NCBI GenBank assembly: GCA_002432425.1
Contig: DJEL01000050.1
Location: forward strand, 1 to 45,646
Direction of reading: 5' to 3'
DNA: 45,646 nucleotides
DNA from: Lachnospiraceae bacterium UBA5899
Lineage (GTDB): Bacteria; Bacillota; Clostridia; Lachnospirales; Lachnospiraceae
Shown here: one piece after another, positions 7,710-14,543 of the stretch
Layout of the letters: the number at the start of each line of letters is the position of its first letter
Numbering within the stretch: the stretch's first letter is position 1
Notes under the pieces: generated by a model
Seen by the model: the letters and a program-made list of their open reading frames with translations, nothing else
Database searches by the model: none
What the model was told of the DNA's origin: nothing
Translations under genes and position numbers: made by a program

Positions 7710-8783
7710 TTAATCGCCGAAGCAGATGCCCAGCAATTTTCCTTCCTTTACGATGCTTGCATCGGGAGATACGGTCTTTAACTTTCCAGCTACCTCTTCG
7801 AGAGGAACCTTCACGATTTCACGGTTTCTGTAGCCTACCATGAAGCCGTATTCTCCGTCCAAAATCAGTTTGCCCGCTTCAGAGCCCAGTCTGCTGGCGA
7901 GTACTCTGTCGTAAGGGTCGGGGCTGCCGCCTCTCTGCACATGTCCGGGTACGGTTACGCGGACTTCCCTGCCGGTCTTTTCCTGAATCTGTGCTGCCAC
8001 TTCATAGGAAACGGAAGGATAAGGACGGTTACGCAGTTTCTCTTTGTATGCTTTCTTGGAAAGCTTGGCGTCTTCTTTGGAAATGGCACCCTCTGCCACT
8101 GCAATAATGGTGAAACGGCTGCCGTTTTTATGATGCTTCTCAATGGCTTCCGCTACTTTATCAATATCATAAGGAATTTCCGGGATAAGGATGATGTCCG
8201 CACCGCCGGCAATACCGGCATTCAGGGTCAGCCAGCCTACCTTATGTCCCATAACTTCTACAATGAACACTCTGCCATGGGATGCTGCGGTGGTGTGAAT
8301 GCAGTCAATGGCGTTGGTCGCAATGTCAACCGCACTCTGGAAACCGAAGGTCATATCCGTGCCCCACAAATCGTTGTCGATGGTCTTGGGCAGAGTTACC
8401 ACATTCAAGCCTTCTTCACGGAGAAGGTTTGCGGTCTTGTGGGTGCCGTTGCCGCCTAAGATAACCAGACAATCCAGTTTCAGCTTCTTGTAGTTTTTCT
8501 TCATGGACTCTACTTTGTCAATGCCGTTTTCGTCCGGCTCATGAATAAGCTTGAAGGGTGTACGGGATGTGCCCAAAATCGTACCGCCCACGGTGAGAAT
8601 GCCGGAAAAATCTTTGCCCGTAAGCATTCTGTAATTTCCATAAATGAGGCCTCTGTATCCATCCAGAAAGCCATAAATTTCTACCTTTTCCCCGCTGTTT
8701 ATCAGGGTCTTTACCACGCCGCGCATAGCTGCGTTCAATGCCTGGCAGTCCCCGCCGCTTGTCAGCATTCCGATTCTAATCAT
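7710..8783 (-). CDS. pfkA: 6-phosphofructokinase, group III-like
   Basis: 357 residues. Phosphorylates fructose 6-phosphate in glycolysis. The N-terminal GGDCQALNAAMRG, the phosphate-donor loop LGGNGT (109-114) and the catalytic PKTIDND (132-138) are all present, as is the substrate-binding MGHKVGWLT. The residue after the usual Asp of GGDG is Gly, as in ATP users, while the Lys of PKTIDND is the type seen in PPi-dependent and group III enzymes. The Asp itself is Asn here. Longer than E. coli PfkA (320). It leads a run into dnaX-ybaB-recR. AGGAGGG lies just upstream of the start. ATP rather than pyrophosphate as donor is an inference. Confidence 0.92.
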   Translation of the reverse strand: MIRIGMLTSGGDCQALNAAMRGVVKTLINSGEKVEIYGFLDGYRGLIYGNYRMLTGKDFSGILTVGGTILGTSRTPFKLIHEPDENGIDKVESMKKNYKKLKLDCLVILGGNGTHKTANLLREEGLNVVTLPKTIDNDLWGTDMTFGFQSAVDIATNAIDCIHTTAASHGRVFIVEVMGHKVGWLTLNAGIAGGADIILIPEIPYDIDKVAEAIEKHHKNGSRFTIIAVAEGAISKEDAKLSKKAYKEKLRNRPYPSVSYEVAAQIQEKTGREVRVTVPGHVQRGGSPDPYDRVLASRLGSEAGKLILDGEYGFMVGYRNREIVKVPLEEVAGKLKTVSPDASIVKEGKLLGICFGD

Positions 8784-8837
8784 CCGTTTGCCCTCCTGTA
8801 TAAAATTTATCGCTATTTATTTTACCACAAAATATAC

Positions 8838-8880
8838 AAAAATAAAAGGCATGGTTCACGGTCCACGCCTTTTATTTTTT
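8838..8880 (-). terminator. Terminator after the UMF1 permease gene
   Basis: Near-perfect 15-bp stem (8840-8854 with 8863-8877) around an 8-base loop. It ends in T-rich runs on both strands and could work in either direction, but only the minus-strand permease gene reads into it. Confidence 0.78.
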
Positions 8881-8905
8881 TATTTTTTTATCACCTGTAA
8901 ATGCC

Positions 8906-10204
8906 TTACCTTCCCTGTGTCTGCTGTCTGTCCGCTATTTTCAGGAAGAGAAATCCGAGGACAAAGAATATCGCCAGACAGGAAACCGCCACATTTATGG
9001 TGCCGCCCGCCAGCTTCACGGCTGCAATGACGGCGGAGCCGAGAAAGGAAGCTCCTTTGGAAAAAATATCATAGATGCCGAAATATTCGCCGGAATTCTC
9101 AGCCGGTATAATCTTGGAATAGTAGGAACGTGACAGGGACTGGATGGAACCCTGGAAGCATCCCACTCCGAACGCAAGTATTCCGAAATTCAGAAGGGTG
9201 TGCAGGGTCAGTGCGTACAGGCAGACTGCAAAGTATCCGACAATGCAGACAAGCAGCAGAGTTACCGTACGGTATTTCCGGGATAGCTTTGCGAAGACAA
9301 GGGAACCGGCAAAAGCCACCACCTGGGTTGCCAGCAGGAACACCACCTGCCCCACCGTATTCAGGTTCAAATCCGTACCGATGTTGATGCAGTTGTCAAT
9401 AATCGTGCCCACGCCGTCAATATACAGGAAAAAGGCAATCAGGAAGAACAGTACCTTTTTATCTTCTTTTGCTATTTTGCGGAGCGTCCTGCCGATTTTT
9501 CCGAATGCTTTGGCAACGGCATGCTTTTCCTGTTCCACATAATTTTTCTGATGATAGGTCTTCAACAGCGGAACCGTTACAATAAGCCACCAGAATGCCG
9601 TGATGCCAAATCCGATTGCCTTGGAAACCCAGCCGGAAAGTATGCCAACCATATCGGGTCCCAGCACATAGGCTATCAGAGCTATCAGGAAGGGAATACA
9701 GGAGCCGATATAGCCCCACGCAAATCCGTATGCGGACACCTCATCCATCCTGTCTTCCGTGGTAACATCGTTCAGCATGGAGTCGTAAAAGGTCAGGGAT
9801 GCACTGTAGCAGATTTTTGTGATAACGCAGATGACAATAAAGGCAATCCATTCTACGGCAAACCCGTTCAGGATGCATCCGCACACGCCTAAAAATACCG
9901 ATGTGGAAAAGAAAAGTTTTTTTGTATCCCTGTGGTCGGCTATTGCCCCGCATATGGGTCCGATGAGCGCTACAATGATAGTTACAATCGCAACCGATAT
10001 GGAATAGTAGGCGGTCGCTTTATCCGAACTTAACTGTCCCGGCGCCGTTCCCACCGCCAGCGCCTTGAACCAGATGGGAATAAGGGAGCAGGAAAGCATG
10101 GTATAGGCGGAATTTCCCACATCATACAGAACCCATGCAAATTCTTCTCTGCTGAGTTTACGGAATATTTTGGACTGATTTAATAATGTAAACAGGCTTT
10201 TCAT
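8906..10204 (-). CDS. MFS permease, UMF1 (Atg22-like) family
   Basis: 432 residues with about 12 membrane segments. The opening SREEFAWVLYDVGNSAYTM and the FYDSMLNDV motif near segment 5 are hallmarks of the UMF1/Atg22-like branch of the major facilitator superfamily; fungal Atg22 exports amino acids from the vacuole, while bacterial substrates are mostly unknown. A further motif, GSIQSLSRSYYSKIIP...EYFGIYD, fits the family's C-terminal half. Its start overlaps the stop of the phospholipase-like gene by four bases (ATGA), so the two proteins are translationally coupled and may act on related substrates, for example lipid headgroup products; that link is inference. Confidence 0.82.
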   Translation of the reverse strand: MKSLFTLLNQSKIFRKLSREEFAWVLYDVGNSAYTMLSCSLIPIWFKALAVGTAPGQLSSDKATAYYSISVAIVTIIVALIGPICGAIADHRDTKKLFFSTSVFLGVCGCILNGFAVEWIAFIVICVITKICYSASLTFYDSMLNDVTTEDRMDEVSAYGFAWGYIGSCIPFLIALIAYVLGPDMVGILSGWVSKAIGFGITAFWWLIVTVPLLKTYHQKNYVEQEKHAVAKAFGKIGRTLRKIAKEDKKVLFFLIAFFLYIDGVGTIIDNCINIGTDLNLNTVGQVVFLLATQVVAFAGSLVFAKLSRKYRTVTLLLVCIVGYFAVCLYALTLHTLLNFGILAFGVGCFQGSIQSLSRSYYSKIIPAENSGEYFGIYDIFSKGASFLGSAVIAAVKLAGGTINVAVSCLAIFFVLGFLFLKIADRQQTQGR

Positions 10205-11019
10205 CGTTTTTCCTCGCTTTCCGGTATTCCCGCAAATGTCAGTTCAAAGACGTCCGGATAGGGCTTTTCTCCTCTGTATATCTGCATAAAGTCCGTAATA
10301 AAATTCTTTCCTCTTTCGACTGCCGTCCGGTAAAGGGAAAACAGCTTTTCATTGCTGTCCCGGCAGAGCGGATTACCCGAAGGGTTTACTATAAGTCCGT
10401 GCATTTCTTCGTAATTTCCGGTTTTTCTCAATATGTCCAGAATAATCTTCCGTTTGACATTGTTTTCCGCCAGCAATAATTTATTGTAGAAAATCATGCT
10501 GCGGAGCGCCTTTAATACTTCTTGTTCCGTTGTTCCCGTGTAAAAACCGGTTATGACTCCGGCATTTTCTTTTGTGGGTCTGATGTGTCCGGTGAGGGAA
10601 TGTTTAACCGGATTTAAGCCATCCAGCAGCATGAGATAACGGTCGAATTCCACTTCGATTTCCGCATGGCTGACGCCGCTCTCCTTTATTTTTTCATCCA
10701 CGTATTTGTGGCAGGTAACATCCAGTGCAAAATGGTTCAGAACTCCATAAACATAGGAAAGAGCCGCTTCCTTGTCGGTGCTTTTTTCGATTACATCGGA
10801 TGCATTTTCAAAAAAGGACCTGCCTGTTTTTCCGTGCAGACCGTAGCCGATGCTGTTTACTGCATTGGATGCCAGCGGTTTATAATAAAATAATATGTCA
10901 GGACCGTGCAGACCAATCAGGTACAATTCCGGTCGTTTTTCGATGATGGTTCTAGCGTCTCCGCTTAATTTTTCCCGTACTTCCTGTCCCATCCTGTAAT
11001 GTGCGTATGTGGAAGGCAT
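10201..11019 (-). CDS. Zinc-dependent phospholipase C-like protein
   Basis: About 272 residues. Motifs of the zinc-dependent phospholipase C/S1-P1 nuclease fold are visible: MPSTYAHYRMGQ at the N-terminus, LHGPDILFYY, GVLNHFALDVTCHKYVD and HAEIEVEFDRYL, which supply the His and Asp/Glu residues of a tri-zinc site. Bacterial proteins annotated in this group often lack a signal peptide, and none is visible here. The start is set at 11019, with GAAGGA about 7 nt upstream; the open frame extending to 11289 runs through a tRNA gene and is not coding. Coupled by an ATGA overlap to the UMF1 permease. Substrate unknown. Confidence 0.8.
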   Translation of the reverse strand: MPSTYAHYRMGQEVREKLSGDARTIIEKRPELYLIGLHGPDILFYYKPLASNAVNSIGYGLHGKTGRSFFENASDVIEKSTDKEAALSYVYGVLNHFALDVTCHKYVDEKIKESGVSHAEIEVEFDRYLMLLDGLNPVKHSLTGHIRPTKENAGVITGFYTGTTEQEVLKALRSMIFYNKLLLAENNVKRKIILDILRKTGNYEEMHGLIVNPSGNPLCRDSNEKLFSLYRTAVERGKNFITDFMQIYRGEKPYPDVFELTFAGIPESEEKR

Positions 11020-11095
11020 ATGTTTTCCTTCTTTCGTGTCGTTTTCTTTCATTATAAAAATGCGGATGTAAAATCCGAAAGCAAACTCACGTAAA

Positions 11096-11148
11096 ATAAA
11101 AAAGGAATTCCCTATGCACCGGCATTGCCGTAACATAAGAAATTCCTT
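11096..11148 (-). terminator. Terminator after tRNA-Ser
   Basis: Outer stem AAGGAATT (11102-11109) with AATTCCTT (11141-11148), extended inward by an imperfect stem containing CGGCATTGCCG. On the minus strand the stem is followed by TTTTTTATTTTA. It lies just downstream of the tRNA gene. Confidence 0.82.
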
Positions 11149-11163
11149 TTCTGTAATTTTCAG

Positions 11164-11251
11164 CGGAGATGGAGGGGGTCGAACCCTCGCGCCGGTTGTG
11201 CCGACCTGTCGCTTTTCGAGAGCGATCTCTTCACCACTTGAGTACATCTCC
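11164..11251 (-). tRNA. tRNA-Ser (anticodon CGA)
   Basis: The minus strand folds into a complete class II tRNA: acceptor GGAGATG/CATCTCC, D arm with CTC/GAG stem, anticodon stem TCGCT/AGCGA around loop CTCGAAA (anticodon CGA), a long variable arm typical of Ser, and T arm GAGGG-TTCGACC-CCCTC. The discriminator is G, as expected for tRNA-Ser. The 3' CCA is not encoded (GCTG follows), so it must be added by the CCA enzyme. It reads UCG codons. Length 88 nt. Confidence 0.97.
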
Positions 11252-11294
11252 AAAAGCCCTTGCGGGCATCTGTGCTTTCTTGTGAGCACAGCTC

Positions 11295-11322
11295 ATTATA
11301 GCATAACTTTTTTCGTCCGCAA
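11295..11322 (-). promoter_or_regulatory. tRNA-Ser promoter
   Basis: On the minus strand TATAAT (11300-11295) is preceded by TTGCGG (11322-11317) at 16 bp. It lies immediately after the mnmA stop, so the tRNA has its own promoter. A TGTGCT/AGCACA-type hairpin sits between promoter and tRNA, probably in the 5' trailer removed by RNase P. Confidence 0.65.
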
Positions 11323-11331
11323 AGGAAAATT

Positions 11332-12420
11332 TTACACTTCGCTCACGGTTTTGATGGTGCCGCCGCCCACAATGACGTCGCCGTCGTACAAAACCACGGA
11401 CTGTCCTTTGGTAATGGCTCTCTGGGGCTCGTCGAATTCCACCCGGATTTCATCCGCTCCGGTCTGGGTCACGGTTGCCCACTGCTCCGGCTGGCGGTAA
11501 CGCACCTTTGCCTTCACACGCATGGGCTCCTTGATTTCTTCCACGGAAATCAGGTTCACATCATCGGCGGTCAGGACTTTGTCGTAAAGCTCTTCTTCCC
11601 TTGCCAGCACGACCGTGTTGTTTTCCGTGTTCACTTCTTTTACATACATGGGCTCTTTTAAGGCAAGTCCCAATCCTTTGCGCTGACCGATGGTATAGCG
11701 GATGATGCCCTTATGTCTGCCAAGCACGTTGCCGTTTACATCCACGAAATCGCCCTCGGGGTAATTTTTGCCGGTGTATTTTTCAATGAAATCTGCATAG
11801 CAGCCGTTCTGGACAAAGCAGATATCCTGGCTGTCATGCTTTCTAGCGTTGATGAAATCCTGCTCCTCGGCAATCTGTCTGGTTTCCGTCTTGTTCATGG
11901 CGCCCAGCGGGAAAATGGTATGGGCAAGCTGCTCCTGGGTCATGGCATACAGTACATAGCCCTGGTCCTTGGTGGGGTCCAGTCCCTTCTTTAATAAGAA
12001 GCGTCCCGTTTTTTCGTCCTGCTCTATGCGGGCGTAATGACCGGTTACCACATAATCGCAGCCCAGTTCCTGTGCCCTGTGATAGAGCTTGTCAAACTTT
12101 AAGAAGCGGTTGCAGTCGATGCAGGGATTGGGTGTGCAACCGTGCTCGTAGGCACAAACAAAACGGTCTATGACATCCGTTTCAAATTTGTCGGCGAAAT
12201 TGAATACATAATAGAGCATATCCAGCTTATGCGCCACATTTCTGGCATCCTCCACGTCATCGAGGGAACAGCAGGTATGCTCTCTGGACACGCCGATTTC
12301 ATCGTTGGTAAACAGCTTCATAGTGACGCCTATGCAGTCAAAGCCGTCCTTTTTCATCAGATATGCCGCAACGGAAGAGTCCACGCCTCCGCTCATGGCA
12401 ATAATTGCTTTCTTTTCCAT
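11332..12420 (-). CDS. mnmA: tRNA-uridine 2-sulfurtransferase MnmA
   Basis: 362 residues. Adds the 2-thio group to U34 of tRNA-Lys, -Glu and -Gln with sulfur passed from a cysteine desulfurase. The PP-loop SGGVDSS (~9-15) binds ATP; GCTPNPCIDCNR carries the catalytic-nucleophile cysteine and DSQDICFV the second active-site cysteine; the C-terminal beta-barrel ends VGGGTI. The start at 12420 has GAGG upstream and a clear promoter at 12457-12485; the open frame before it is leader. No desulfurase gene is adjacent. It is followed by tRNA-Ser with its own promoter. Confidence 0.96.
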   Translation of the reverse strand: MEKKAIIAMSGGVDSSVAAYLMKKDGFDCIGVTMKLFTNDEIGVSREHTCCSLDDVEDARNVAHKLDMLYYVFNFADKFETDVIDRFVCAYEHGCTPNPCIDCNRFLKFDKLYHRAQELGCDYVVTGHYARIEQDEKTGRFLLKKGLDPTKDQGYVLYAMTQEQLAHTIFPLGAMNKTETRQIAEEQDFINARKHDSQDICFVQNGCYADFIEKYTGKNYPEGDFVDVNGNVLGRHKGIIRYTIGQRKGLGLALKEPMYVKEVNTENNTVVLAREEELYDKVLTADDVNLISVEEIKEPMRVKAKVRYRQPEQWATVTQTGADEIRVEFDEPQRAITKGQSVVLYDGDVIVGGGTIKTVSEV

Positions 12421-12456
12421 ATATATAGAAACCTCGTTTTTTCTTTCTGTTCTTAA

Positions 12457-12485
12457 AGTATACGCATTGTGATTTTTTCTGTCAA
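12457..12485 (-). promoter_or_regulatory. mnmA promoter
   Basis: On the minus strand TTGACA (12485-12480), 17 bp, TATACT (12462-12457). It is a strong sigma-A type promoter and divergent from the LysR promoter 17 bp away. Confidence 0.82.
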
Positions 12486-12501
12486 CCGGACAAATCCCCT
12501 C

Positions 12502-12531
12502 TTGCCAGAATACGGACTTCTTCCTTATAAT
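12502..12531 (+). promoter_or_regulatory. LysR gene promoter
   Basis: TTGCCA (12502-12507), 18 bp, TATAAT (12526-12531), 36 bp upstream of the LysR start codon. Confidence 0.7.
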
Positions 12532-12567
12532 CATGGTAGAAAAAACTGACGGAAGGAAGGATGTACC

Positions 12568-13485
12568 ATGACTCTGCAGCAGCTTAATTATGTCATCACC
12601 ATTTCGGAATGCGGTTCGTTAAACAAAGCCGCCGAAATTTTATATGTGGCGCAGCCGTCCCTGACGGGCGCCGTAAAGGAACTGGAAAAGGAACTGGGGA
12701 TTACCATTTTCAACCGCAGCGGCAGGGGCGTGACGCTGACCAACGACGGTACGGAATTTCTCCTCTATGCCCGTCAGGTCTACACCCAATACAAGGAGCT
12801 TCTGGAAAAATACGGAAAAGCAGGCAACCTGAAGAAAAAATTCGGTGTTTCCACCCAGCACTATTCCTTTGCGGTAAAAGCCTTTGTGGAGATGGTAAAG
12901 ACCTTCGATACCTCCAAATACGAATTTGCCATAAGAGAAACCAAAACAAAGGAAGTCATCGACGACGTGAGCACCATGCGGAGCGAAATCGGCATCCTGT
13001 ATCTGAGCGATTTCAACCGGAAGGCGCTTTTGAAAATCTTATCCTCACAACAGTTGGAATTTCACAGCATTATCCACTGCAAGCCCTACGTTTACCTCTG
13101 GAAGGGTCACCCTTTGGCAAAACAAAAAAGCATAACCCTGCCCGAGCTGCAGCAGTATCCCTGTCTTTCCTTTGAACAGGGTGAGTCCTCTTCCTTTTAC
13201 TATGCGGAGGAAATCTTAAGCACCTGCGAATATCCCCGCATCATCAAGGCGAACGACCGGGCAACCATGTTAAACCTGATGATTGGCTTAAACGGCTATA
13301 CCCTCTGCTCCGGTATCATCTGTGAAGAATTAAACGGCGACGATTATCTTGCCGTTCCCTTTGAAGCCGAGGACAAGGCGGTGGACGATACCATGGAAAT
13401 CGGGTACATCATCCGCAAAAACACCCTGCTCTCCAAAATGGGACGCTTATATATAGAAGAAATCAAAAAATATCTTAAGCTATAG
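12568..13485 (+). CDS. LysR family transcriptional regulator
   Basis: 305 residues. An N-terminal winged helix-turn-helix (MTLQQLNYVITISECGSLNKAA, ~1-60) is followed by a linker helix and a periplasmic-binding-like effector domain. GGAAGG lies upstream of the start. The regulator lies directly upstream of metQ-metN-metI in the same direction, and a perfect 8-3-8 inverted repeat with LysR-box spacing overlaps the metQ promoter, so it probably controls methionine (or related sulfur amino acid) import. The effector is not known. It diverges from mnmA, another sulfur-related gene. The stop codon lies inside a 9-bp hairpin (13478-13500). Confidence 0.9.
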   Translation: MTLQQLNYVITISECGSLNKAAEILYVAQPSLTGAVKELEKELGITIFNRSGRGVTLTNDGTEFLLYARQVYTQYKELLEKYGKAGNLKKKFGVSTQHYSFAVKAFVEMVKTFDTSKYEFAIRETKTKEVIDDVSTMRSEIGILYLSDFNRKALLKILSSQQLEFHSIIHCKPYVYLWKGHPLAKQKSITLPELQQYPCLSFEQGESSSFYYAEEILSTCEYPRIIKANDRATMLNLMIGLNGYTLCSGIICEELNGDDYLAVPFEAEDKAVDDTMEIGYIIRKNTLLSKMGRLYIEEIKKYLKL

Positions 13486-13500
13486 GCTCATCCTATAGCT
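13478..13500 (+). other. Hairpin overlapping the LysR stop codon
   Basis: Perfect 9-bp stem AGCTATAGG (13478-13486) with CCTATAGCT (13492-13500), loop CTCAT. No T-tract follows closely, so it may be a weak terminator or an mRNA 3'-end stabiliser; it also could be a DNA-binding palindrome. Confidence 0.6.
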
Positions 13501-13517
13501 ACTTATTCGTTTCACAT

Positions 13518-13547
13518 ATTTTACAAAATGTAAAATCTTTGTATAAT
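13518..13547 (+). promoter_or_regulatory. metQ promoter with overlapping LysR-type operator
   Basis: TTTACA (13520-13525), 16 bp, TATAAT (13542-13547). Overlapping the -35 is a perfect inverted repeat ATTTTACA-AAA-TGTAAAAT (13518-13536), which contains the T-N11-A pattern of LysR boxes. A further 6-bp hairpin, TTCGGT/ACCGAA (13568-13584), lies in the leader. No S-box or T-box is visible. Binding by the adjacent LysR is inference. Confidence 0.65.
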
Positions 13548-13603
13548 ACAGATTATAAACTAAATGTTTCGGTACAACACCGAAGAGAAAGAGGGAGAAA
13601 ATT

Positions 13604-14461
13604 ATGAGAAAGAAATTATCAGCCATTATTACAACAGCCCTGGCAGCTGTCCTGACATTGTCCTTAGCCGGATGCGGCAAGAGTGCATCAGGTGTTACCA
13701 TTGCAATTCCTAACGATACCACAAACGAAGCCCGCGCACTTCTGCTTTTGGCAGACCAGGGTTACATCACCTTAAAGGATGGTGCCGGTATCACCGCAAC
13801 CATCAAAGACATTGAAGAAAACCCTTACAACATTACCTTCAACGAAGTAGAAGCCGCACAGCTTCCCAACGTATTACAGGATGTTGACTATGCAGTCATC
13901 AACAGCAACTACGCACTGCCCGCAGGTATCAATCCTACCACCGATGCTTTGGTAATGGAAGGTTCCTCTTCCGCGTATAGCAACATCCTGGCTGTTAAGG
14001 AAGGAAACGAAGAAACCGACAAGACCAAGGCTTTAGTTGCAGCTCTTTCCAGCAAGCAGGTTGCAGATTACATTGCAGAAAACTATGACGGCGCTGTTAT
14101 CAGTGTTGTAGAAAATCCCGGCGACGGCTACGATGAAACCGTTGATTACGATGCATTAAGCGGAACCACCATCTCCGTAGCAGCTACTCCTTCTCCTCAT
14201 GCAGAAATTCTTTCCGTCGTAAAAGACATTTTAGCTGAGAAGAACGTTACCCTTAACATCATCGAATACACCGACTATGTACAGCCCAACAAGGTAGTTG
14301 ACAGCGGCGAAGTAGATGCTAACTACTTCCAGCATCTTCCTTACCTGGAAGACTTCAACGCAGAAAACAACACCCACGTTGTTTCCGTACTGGCTGTCCA
14401 TGTAGAGCCCATGGGACTTTACGGCGGCAAACAGACAAGCCTTGACGCAATCAAAAAATAA
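13604..14461 (+). CDS. metQ: MetQ/NlpA-type lipoprotein, circularly permuted
   Basis: 285 residues; the substrate-binding lipoprotein of a methionine-type ABC importer. The signal peptide ends in lipobox LAGC (Cys24). The domain order is unusual. Residues 31-168 (AIPNDTTNEARALLLL, KDGAGITAT, AAQLPNVL, AVINSNYAL) match what is normally the C-terminal part of MetQ. After an acidic linker (~169-187), residues 188-282 (AATPSPHAEIL, TDYVQPN, DANYFQHLPYL, VHVEPMGLY, SLDAIKK) match what is normally the N-terminal part. In E. coli MetQ, SLDEL runs straight into the VPNDPTN strand; here those two points are the C- and N-termini. Key binding-motif regions all appear once. It is first in an operon with metN and metI. 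The exact ligand, probably L- or D-methionine or a peptide, is unproven. Confidence 0.9.
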   Translation: MRKKLSAIITTALAAVLTLSLAGCGKSASGVTIAIPNDTTNEARALLLLADQGYITLKDGAGITATIKDIEENPYNITFNEVEAAQLPNVLQDVDYAVINSNYALPAGINPTTDALVMEGSSSAYSNILAVKEGNEETDKTKALVAALSSKQVADYIAENYDGAVISVVENPGDGYDETVDYDALSGTTISVAATPSPHAEILSVVKDILAEKNVTLNIIEYTDYVQPNKVVDSGEVDANYFQHLPYLEDFNAENNTHVVSVLAVHVEPMGLYGGKQTSLDAIKK

Positions 14462-14490
14462 TAGTACCCTATAAGAAATAGGTTTCAGAT

Positions 14491-14522
14491 GGCACATCGG
14501 CCCATTGACTGATGTGCCTTTT
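14491..14522 (+). terminator. Terminator-like hairpin between metQ and metN
   Basis: Stem GGCACATC (14491-14498) with GATGTGCC (14511-14518), extendable by two pairs including a G-U, followed by TTTT. It sits 30 nt past the metQ stop and 22 nt before metN. Partial termination here would give excess binding protein over transporter; it may also protect the metQ mRNA end. Confidence 0.7.
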
Positions 14523-14543
14523 GAATATTGTAGGAGATTAACC

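Noticed and set aside
11020..11289. A 90-codon N-terminal extension of the phospholipase-like protein
   Set aside because: It reads through tRNA-Ser and its terminator; the start at 11019 has a proper ribosome binding site.
13604..14461. Two truncated MetQ pieces joined by a frameshift or assembly error
   Set aside because: The reading frame is continuous, with a single signal peptide, a plausible linker and one copy of each motif; a permutation explains it better.
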